A stretch of DNA of 64,000 bases from Maylandia zebra (Eukaryota > Chordata > Actinopteri > Cichliformes > Cichlidae), in NCBI RefSeq assembly GCF_041146795.1, contig NC_135173.1, forward strand, positions 57,278,865 to 57,342,864, given 5' to 3'. This document shows, piece after piece, positions 49,743 through 64,000 of the stretch (its first letter is position 1; each line of letters starts with the position of its first letter). A program made the translations under genes and the position numbers. Below the pieces are notes generated by a model. It saw nothing but the letters and a program-made list of their open reading frames with translations. It had not been told where the DNA came from and did no database searches.

Positions 49743-52700
49743 ATGAACAACGAAGGTAAATTACTCTATTTTAAAAATAATTTTCTGCTTTTTGTGTTAG
49801 AAATATTAACTGGATATCTCTGTGCCTCTATCTCTGGGACAGAGTTGGTGGAGTATTTCAGGGATCAGATGAAGAAAGACCCGGACATGGCCTCTGCTGT
49901 TGCTGCTATCCGCACTTTGCTTGAATTCCTAAAGAGAGATAAAGGTTAGTGTTAAGCCCTTGGTGTTAATATAGACACCTCTCGGCTTTTCTTATTCTCG
50001 CTTGGATGTGGAGAAGAAGACGTGAAATTTAGCCTTTTTGTGTTTTCTCAATTTGTAAATAGTGTTTTTTGTCGTTTCTCTGCGATAATCATGTGGGCCA
50101 AGATCTGAAAACAGCATCTAGAGTGCTTTAAAAAGTTACTGAAGCCCACATGTCAAGTACAGTTTTAATAAGAATTATTATTTTTCTACCATAAATGAAA
50201 TAAAGATTTCACAGATTTTTGTATGTAATTTGTATAGTATTTTTTTCTCTCTTATTTCTTTTCTAAATGTACTTGTATATTGTTCACATGTTGAAATAAA
50301 TTACCAATCAATCAATCAATCAATCAATCAAAGAGCACTGTAAGGAACTACTAGGATGACAAAGCTGTCTCTCCCCCTTCAGGTGAAACAATCCTGGGCC
50401 TGAGGGAGAGCCTGACGTCAGCCACAGACTGCCTTACAGGAGTGGACTCCTCTGTGGCTGTCTCCTCGGGAGGGGAGCTCTTCTTGCGCTTCATAAGCCT
50501 CACATCTCTGGAGCACCAGGTGAGTGAAGACAGTTTGGCGTTGGACATTCAAACATTGAACAAGATTAAGCGTGAATAACTTGAGTGAAATCATCAGAGC
50601 ACTACCAGATCTGTTGTACGTTATCGAGTCAGACCTTATGGATGCTGTGCAAGTGCTACTGTTCTCGAAAGAACTTTATTAAAAGAGACACTGCAATTCT
50701 ACAGCAAAATTGTGGTTCATACAGGAGAACAAATATAATCAAAGTAAAGAAAAAACTGTTAGGTTTGGAGGTGTCACAATTTGACAAATGAAAGTAGTTG
50801 TGACTATTTTTCATACTTTTTTGCAGTCGATGCCTGGTTGAAGCCTGGAACTTACAGACATCACCAAAGAATGTGTTTCCTCCTTCATGACATTTGCCAG
50901 GCCATTACTGCATCTGTCTTTAGTTACTGTTTGTTTATGGGTCTGTATTTTGTTTTGTCTTCAGTGAGTGAAACACAGTTTGATCGGGTTAAGATAACGT
51001 GATTGAACCAACAGCTTCAGGATATTCCATTTCCTGACCATCAAAAACTCCAGCGCTACTTTTAGAGTGTGTTTTGGGTCACTGTGGGACTTTGCTGGAT
51101 GTGGCTGTTTTTTGCTGTAAGCAGAAATTGTAGCTCTGCATACCTCAGTATAGATTCAGCTCTGTTTTTCACATCACTAATAAAAATTTGTGACCTAGGG
51201 ACACTGGAAGCCAAGCTCACTAGGGACCCCTCCCGTTATGCTGCTTCCACCATGTTTTATTGAGCCTTTTATTTGTCGTCCTTGGCAGTTTTGAAATGTC
51301 ATTCTCCTTCCCAAAAAGGAATCCAAATCAAAGAAGTTCTAGCACACATTGTAGATGCACAAATGCAAGATTTTAGAAAAAAAAAAAGACCATTAGAAGG
51401 AACTTAGAAATAGCAGTCCTGCTGGAACTGCTATAGAGATTGGCCAGATTTAAAGAGGTTGCATGATCAGACCCGTTATCTTAATCCAAGGCAGATGCTA
51501 ACATTTATTCTTTTCAGGACCTGTCTCGCTGTAAGAAGGTGATGGAGGAGAGAGGAGAACTATTTTTAGAGAAGATCTCCATGTCAAGGACCAAGGTTGC
51601 CAAGCTCTGTCACACCTTTATCAAAGATGGCGCTGTAAGTATGGAACACAACCTAATTCTTGCTCTGTACAGGGAAAAGGTTCAGTGATGCATTTTTTTT
51701 TTATTTTTGTTTTTCTCCCTGTCTCTCTCAGAAAATCCTGACTCACTCCTACTCCAGAGTTGTCCTCAGGGTGCTGGAAAAAGCTGCAGCTGAGAAGAAA
51801 CGATTCTCTGTCTATGTGACTGAATCACAGCCTGATGCAGCTGGGTGAGGGAGCAGTCTATATACTGTACTGTAGTCTTACTCTGAAAGGACACAGGCTC
51901 AATAATGTCCTTTTTTTTTTAAAAATTATTCAGGCAACACATGGCAGAAGCCCTGAGGAAACTCAATGTTCCAGTAACGGTGGTGCTGGACGCAGCTGTG
52001 GGGTGGATACAGATGTTAATAACGTCTGATTTTAATGTCATGTCTCTTGTCAATGTCATTTGCATTAGTTTTGTATTTTCTGTCATTCTTTACAGATACG
52101 TCTTGGAAAAAGTGGATCTAGTCATCGTTGGTGCTGAGGGAGTTGTGGAGAGTGGTGGGATCATCAATAAGGTGTGTTCCAGTAAAAACTCAGATGCTCT
52201 TCAATTGAATCAAATTCAAATCAGTGTTAAAATGCTGGTTATTGCTTCTTCTTTGGGCCTCTCTTGGCCTCCTGTTTTTCTTTACTTGTTTTTGTATTAG
52301 TGCCGTCAACTCCAAACCATACGTCACAACATTTTGTAGTCTAGGCAAGCCATAAATGACGCTTTATGATAAACCAAGTGTGTTGAAGGTGATCTGTAGT
52401 TACATTTGTAACGTGGTGCATGTCAGGTTACAGCACAGGGTTCTCTGTGTTGTATTCTGATCATTTTATAAATTATTGTCTCCATCAATGTCCCGATAAA
52501 GCAGGGTATGCTTTACTGTGTGGCTCTGCTCACTTTTCATATCTTGTTTTAAGACACCAACATGGAGACAATGGAAATGTTTAGTTTGCAGCTTCATAAC
52601 AGGGCTTCGCTAACCAATGATGCCTCAGTGATATCATGGCAGCTACATCTTTAATATAGAGCAGGGGTATCAAACTGAAATGAGCAGTGGGCCACTGCTG

Positions 52701-53752
52701 GCACTGTCATCTCATTGGAGGGCCACTTTAGTGTTTGAGTAGTACAAAAAAACCCCAAACAAGCAACAAAACACCCACAGATATTTCTGAAAATGTAGTG
52801 TTTTGTTTGTTTGTGTTTTTAAATTTCAAATATTGAATAACAAGGCAAAAAAAAAATGTTTTTCTCACTCTTAACTGAAGCCTTTCAGTGAACTACCAAA
52901 AAACTAATTGGTACTTTCTTTCTGACCACACGTGGTAGCAGTTCTGCTATAATTTTGTTCGTATTAAACAAAAAAAATGCAGACATAAGTGTACACATTA
53001 GTTTTTGACTGCTAGTGAAAATAGTTTTCTTAACAAATAACTCTAACACAGCCAGCCCTGTTTGTGCTTTCTGCTCATATTGCCTTTGTATTAAATCATT
53101 TTTTTGCTTTTTAAAGAACTTAACATTGCACTCAACAACACACAAATCCTCTCTAACAAAAAAGTAACTTCAAGTGCCAAATTGACTTATAATTATTCAC
53201 CTCAATATATGAGTTTGAGACCGCGATATACAGTCTGTTTAAAACCGTAACTTAATGTTTGCTCGCATGTGTTGTCTTTATGGGACATTTTAAAATTGTG
53301 ACACGGGTTGCACTCTGTTCACCCTAAAAGTGATAAATGTGACACAGCTTGTGATACAATAATAGACTTTTGTGTTTTGTCTTGCAGATCGGCACTTATC
53401 AGATGGCTTTGTGCTCCAAGGCACACAACAAGCCCTTCTACGTTGTGGCAGAGAGTTTCAAATTCGTACGTCTGTACCCGCTCAACCAACAGGACGTGCC
53501 AGATAAATTTAAGGTAAAACTGTACAGATTTTCTTTCTCTCCCCCTTATTTTATATTCAGAAGCTTTCCTTACATATCTATTTTGGGGCTCAACAGTACA
53601 AAGCAGACACCTTGAAGACTGCAAAGAACCTGTCAGAAGAACATCCAATTATTGATTACACACCTCCCTCCCTCATCACCCTCCTCTTCACTGACCTGGG
53701 AGTCCTTACCCCATCTGCAGTCAGCGATGAACTCATCAAACTTTATTTATAA
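49743..53752 (+). CDS. eif2b1: Translation initiation factor eIF2B subunit alpha
   Basis: eIF2B exchanges GDP for GTP on eIF2. The alpha subunit dimerises to bridge two eIF2B tetramers and helps sense phosphorylated eIF2 in the stress response (cytosol). Nine exons: 49743-49755, 49843-49944, 50383-50519, 51518-51634, 51732-51844, 51934-52002, 52096-52171, 53388-53513, 53597-53752 (TAA). Phases join to 302 residues, against 305 in human. Conserved blocks include [111 protein letters not shown] and [20 protein letters not shown]. The first exon holds only four codons and a base (MNNE), so the start rests on splice phase and match to the human MDDKELIEYF start. The exon 6 donor (GTGGAT) is weak. 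Polyadenylation signal AATAAA at 53770-53775. Confidence 0.96.
50304..50330. repeat. (CAAT)n microsatellite
   Basis: About six to seven caat units in eif2b1 intron 2. Confidence 0.85.
52172..53387. other. eif2b1 intron 7 with possible hAT-type ends
   Basis: gcaggggtatcaaactgaaa at about 52668 and tatgagtttgagaccgcgat at about 53210 resemble the two ends of a hAT-type element (caggggtgtcaaactca type). I could not match an 8-bp duplication. The other eif2b1 introns (for example 50520-51517) show nothing recognisable. Confidence 0.4.
53742..53747 (-). terminator. ddx55: Candidate ddx55 polyadenylation signal inside eif2b1 coding sequence
   Basis: tttatt on the plus strand is AATAAA on the minus strand, within the last codons of eif2b1 (CTT TAT TTA TAA). 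A weaker ATTAAA for ddx55 is at 53809-53814. Either choice makes the two transcripts meet or overlap. Confidence 0.45.
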
Positions 53753-53769
53753 CTGCTTCACAATTCTCC

Positions 53770-53775
53770 AATAAA
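53770..53775 (+). terminator. eif2b1: eif2b1 polyadenylation signal
   Basis: AATAAA 18 bp after the stop codon gives a very short 3' UTR, ending near 53785-53800. Confidence 0.7.
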
Positions 53776-53874
53776 AACTACCAACAAAAACTAAATGTGT
53801 GTCAGAGATTTAATTCAACTCCGGTGGATACATCTGAATAGCTGTTATATTGTCCATTGTCTTCTTCCAAACTG

Positions 53875-59850
<5,976 letters not shown>

Positions 59851-60010
59851 GCTGGAAACCAAACATTCAGCAGAGCTCGAAACTAAAGTCGTTCACAGTG
59901 GGTCTGCTACAGTCGCACTCCACGCTGCTCCTGTTTCCGGGTCCGCTGCTGTTTACACGCCGGGTGGGAACAGAAGCTCTCCAAACTGCATGGTTCCCAG
60001 TGACTGTACA
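59851..60010 (-). promoter_or_regulatory. ddx55: ddx55 5' UTR and promoter region
   Basis: A GC- and CpG-richer stretch just upstream of the ddx55 ATG, with an ETS-like ccggaaacag on the minus strand at 59931-59940. Consistent with a TATA-less housekeeping promoter; the start site is not determinable. Confidence 0.4.
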
Positions 60011-61829
60011 CAAGATAAATAAAACCTTCCTGCAGTTGCTGGTCGTTCTCCTGAACAATGCAATTGTCATTATGATTTAGGATTGTTTTGCCACAGATTC
60101 TGGGCACCCTGCAATAGTGGTGTTTTGCCATGGCAAGCGAGAGCTAACAAAATCTAAAAACAGATATCTATAAAAACGTACCAAAGTGAAGGCTGCAAGA
60201 TGCATACTCCACCAGCACTTTTAACATCTCTGGAAAATCACCTGGTTCACCAAATGTACATTTTTACATTACATAAATTTATCATTCATTTTTATCCTCC
60301 TGTAGATGCATACAGTTAACTATGTCACAGTCCTCAATCTTTTTAATTCATCTGCTTTTAAATATACTTAAAAAAAATCAATATGTAGTGTTTCTGATGG
60401 GAAAGCTGTTGTGTTCCTCACAGGACAGCCACCACAGACATCTGAGTAGGATCCATTAGTGGACAATAAAGTACTTAAATGGAGTTTCATCTTAAACATC
60501 TGCAGCAGCAGCTTGGCAGCAGTCAGGTGTTTTCATATTATATTATTGGTACTTTTGTTAAAGTACTTTTTTCTCTAAACAGTTCATGTGGAAACACTTT
60601 AGAAAACTAAAGCTTTTCTGGCTTCCTCTCTGGACACAGTTGCTTTAGTTTCTTCTGCCAGAGATTCTCCTGTTTTCTGGCCGCAGAGGTGCTCTCAGAG
60701 CCACAGACTGACATCTTATTCTTTCAAGCTAAGATAACACAATTTAAATCTGCTACCATCAGTCCTGTTCCAAAGACCTCAGCAGCATTCATGCCTGAAT
60801 GACCATCACCTAATAACTCCTATAGTTATGAAGTGCTTTGAGTGGATTGTCATGGACAAAATAAACAGGACTGAGTTCCTGCCCCTCTACTTTGGAGGAG
60901 CTGCTGTAGAGGTTATCACCAGTTTCAAGTAAATGGGGATTCAAATAAAATACGTTGTCATCTGGAAAACTATCTTTACTTACCTAGGATACTTGAGCAG
61001 GCTGACCTCTGTATTGTAGCATTTTCATCATGGCTCAGGTGCAGACAGAAAGGCAATGCACTGACCAAGTACCACACAGAAGGTCATTGGCAGCAGCCTT
61101 CTATTCACTAAAGACATCAATGCTAGCAGATGCAGGAATCTTCTCACCCTGCTCATTAATGAAGCAGAAAGGAGGATGTGCAGCATCATAGCACCAATCA
61201 TATATCCACACATCAGGGACACATCATAATACATTACACATGACAATTTCTTATATACTGTAATTCCTAAAGTTTATATTTATATTCATACCAGCCCTCT
61301 CTTGCACTCTAAAGCTTAAAGCTTGTAAAGGAAATTTACATCCTAACAGGAAATTCCTTTAATGCCTACACTGCAACCTTCCATGCCATTCCAAGTCCTT
61401 GTGGTATGTGTCCACCCGACGTGTGGTTACATTTCTCAGGAAGTGCATATCAAGTTATGTAGAAGGCTAGGACATACTGCTATAAAGAGGCTCTGGTTAT
61501 GGTGCAAGTTATGATGTAGAGCTTACGCGTAAGTATAATTCTCATGTAAAACCCATTGGATATTAATGTGAATTATTTATATGCATTTTTTCCTCTAAAT
61601 TTAGATTGGATTGCCTAATTTGTATTACTCATTTTAAGTTAAGTTGATACAGTGTTGCCTCACTAGTCCTTATGTTCTGGGATAATAAACCTCTTAAAAT
61701 CTTGAAAAAATATAGGAGCAGCTGTGTTCCAAGGAATATTTTAATGTAATGGTGCAATTACACCTGTTGACAAGTCCCTTCTCTCTAATCATAATGAAAC
61801 ATCACACCCATTTATAAAGACATCAAAAA
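60011..61829. other. Spacer between ddx55 and tmed2
   Basis: AT-rich. It includes a decayed LINE fragment (about 60.73-60.95 kb). From 61.0 to 61.8 kb I see no gene or firmly identified repeat. Confidence 0.6.
60730..60950 (+). pseudogene. CR1/Rex-like LINE reverse-transcriptase fragment
   Basis: One frame reads [20 protein letters not shown], like the [20 protein letters not shown] block of CR1/Rex-like reverse transcriptases, then KINRTEFLPLYFGGAAVE. It is short and interrupted by stops. Confidence 0.6.
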
Positions 61830-63194
61830 TAATTGTACAGAATTTTGGCTTTATTATGAAACCTGGGGCATTTTTTTTTTACAGACCACACTTCTACATT
61901 TGTAAAGATCCATTTAGCTGATTTCGTTGCACTCACAAAAAGGAGAGACTGTGTACAGAGCAACTTTCCTGCCCGAGCTCACCATAAATTCTTTGAAATA
62001 CAAATCTGGAGCATATCTAGTGCATGTACCATGGTGTGGCTAAATGGAAACATCTACTGCCTTGGACGTATATACTTGGAAGAAAGACCTCATCCAAACA
62101 GCTGTCACAAGCAATGCTCAAGGGGAGGGGGGGGGGGCGGGCAAATTAACAGTTCAAATTTTATACATATAATTTAAAATCCCCAACCCTAACAAAAATA
62201 ACTATAGAAGCAACTAAAGAACACAGCAGTCAAGTGTTTAAACCCCCTACCTACCCAACCCACCCAAATCAACATGTAACATGGATTTCAGTATTCCTCT
62301 ATACTTTGAGAGGCACCCCAAATATTTCAGTTAAAATTCAACCCTGCCTCTGCTTTTTATGATCTTACAGCCAGGCCAAACTTTTTAAAATCCAAGAGTT
62401 TGAAAATCATAAATGTTAGTTTATGGCAACACAAAAGACTTCCCTGTCGAATTCTATTTCTGAACTATGTGGGGAGTGAGCCACACAATTTCCCCTGGAA
62501 AAGATGTCCACCCACCTGTGCCACAAATCGCTATGAATCAATAGACAGTGTTAGAACCTGTATAGTTTCCCTTAAAGACCAGCTGCAATGTACATTTTTT
62601 CAGATAGCTAGACAAGTTCATCGGGAGTGCAATTTGTGGTTTTTGAGAATTAACACATTGGCAGTATCTGCCAGTCTGACTTGGCTTTGACACCTGAAAT
62701 CAAACTTTTCCTATCTCAGACACTAAACTAATGCAATGATGTTTTCAGATGTGCCATTTTTATCATTTCAAAACGGTTCCCATTTCAAACTTAATATAGG
62801 CAACATTCCACTCTGACGCCACACATACCTGTCCATTCATGTGCAATTTTAAGTCTTTCATTTGACTGCGGACACTGAGCCTTACAGTCATTTGCACAGG
62901 AAACAGCTGTACTAACTGTAATTAAACAGATCTGTTAAAAAGAAAAACTAATAAACTGAAATTTATCCCACAATCTTTTGGCCATTCGTTCCAAACATAA
63001 ATTATATTTATAAAGAAGAAACCAAACAGATAACAAGAGAACAAAACCTCTGAGATCCAATCACATGTAGGCTTTACTCAAAACTGCCACTCTCATTTCC
63101 ACAGTGTAAATAACTGTCTTGGTGTTGGAGGGGAAAAACAAAACAAAACAAAAAAGTACAGTGGAGGACACAGAGGAGTATCATTTGAATAGCA
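61830..63194 (-). other. tmed2: tmed2 3' UTR (inferred)
   Basis: AATAAA on the minus strand at 61850-61855 (tttatt on plus) would end a UTR of about 1.36 kb. Contains a G tract near 62127-62140 on the plus strand; otherwise unremarkable. Confidence 0.5.
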
Positions 63195-63906
<712 letters not shown>

Positions 63907-64000
63907 CTACGAAGAGGGAAACAGTGAATCCACATAATAAAGTCAAAAAATAAGAAATTAATAAAAGGAACAATCATTTTAAAAGCAACGGGAATAAAAA

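Overview
This is a vertebrate nuclear window, almost certainly from a ray-finned fish. The genes are split by GT-AG introns, the DNA is AT-rich, and it carries fish-type transposon debris: hAT and Tc1/mariner remnants, LINE tails and tRNA-derived SINEs. The repeat types suggest a percomorph, perhaps a cichlid, but I cannot fix the species. Five protein genes can be read exon by exon with matching splice phases: the 3' half of clip1 (+), bcl7a complete (-), eif2b1 complete (+), ddx55 complete (-) and the 3' end of tmed2 (-). All five have human counterparts in 12q24.31, so this is conserved vertebrate gene content and not an accessory island.

Layout. 1-32.5 kb: thirteen clip1 exons (452 residues: coiled coil, two zinc knuckles, C-terminal acidic-aromatic tail) scattered over long introns. 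The introns of about 8.6, 6.5 and 8.6 kb hold most of the mobile DNA, including three hAT-type elements with 8-bp target duplications, one of them inside a LINE reverse transcriptase and itself carrying other LINE pieces. 32.5-37.5 kb: gene-free DNA between the converging 3' ends of clip1 and bcl7a. 37.5-46.2 kb: bcl7a. 46.2-49.7 kb: spacer between the divergent bcl7a and eif2b1, with a LINE tail and an 18-bp tandem array next to a perfect hairpin. 49.7-53.8 kb: eif2b1. 53.9-59.85 kb: ddx55, converging on eif2b1 with only 122 bp between stop codons. 59.9-61.8 kb: spacer with a LINE fragment. 61.8-64 kb: tmed2 3' UTR and last exons, including an 18-nt candidate microexon.

The genes do not form one pathway. 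They cover microtubule plus-end tracking (clip1), SWI/SNF chromatin remodelling (bcl7a), translation-initiation control (eif2b1), 60S ribosome biogenesis (ddx55) and ER-Golgi cargo transport (tmed2). I found no previously undescribed multi-gene system. The observations most worth checking are a possible internal first exon of clip1 (13789-13848), the tmed2 microexon, the unusually short clip1 coiled coil, the eif2b1/ddx55 3' overlap, the nested transposon stack at 28.1-30.9 kb, and several perfect hairpins outside the coding exons.
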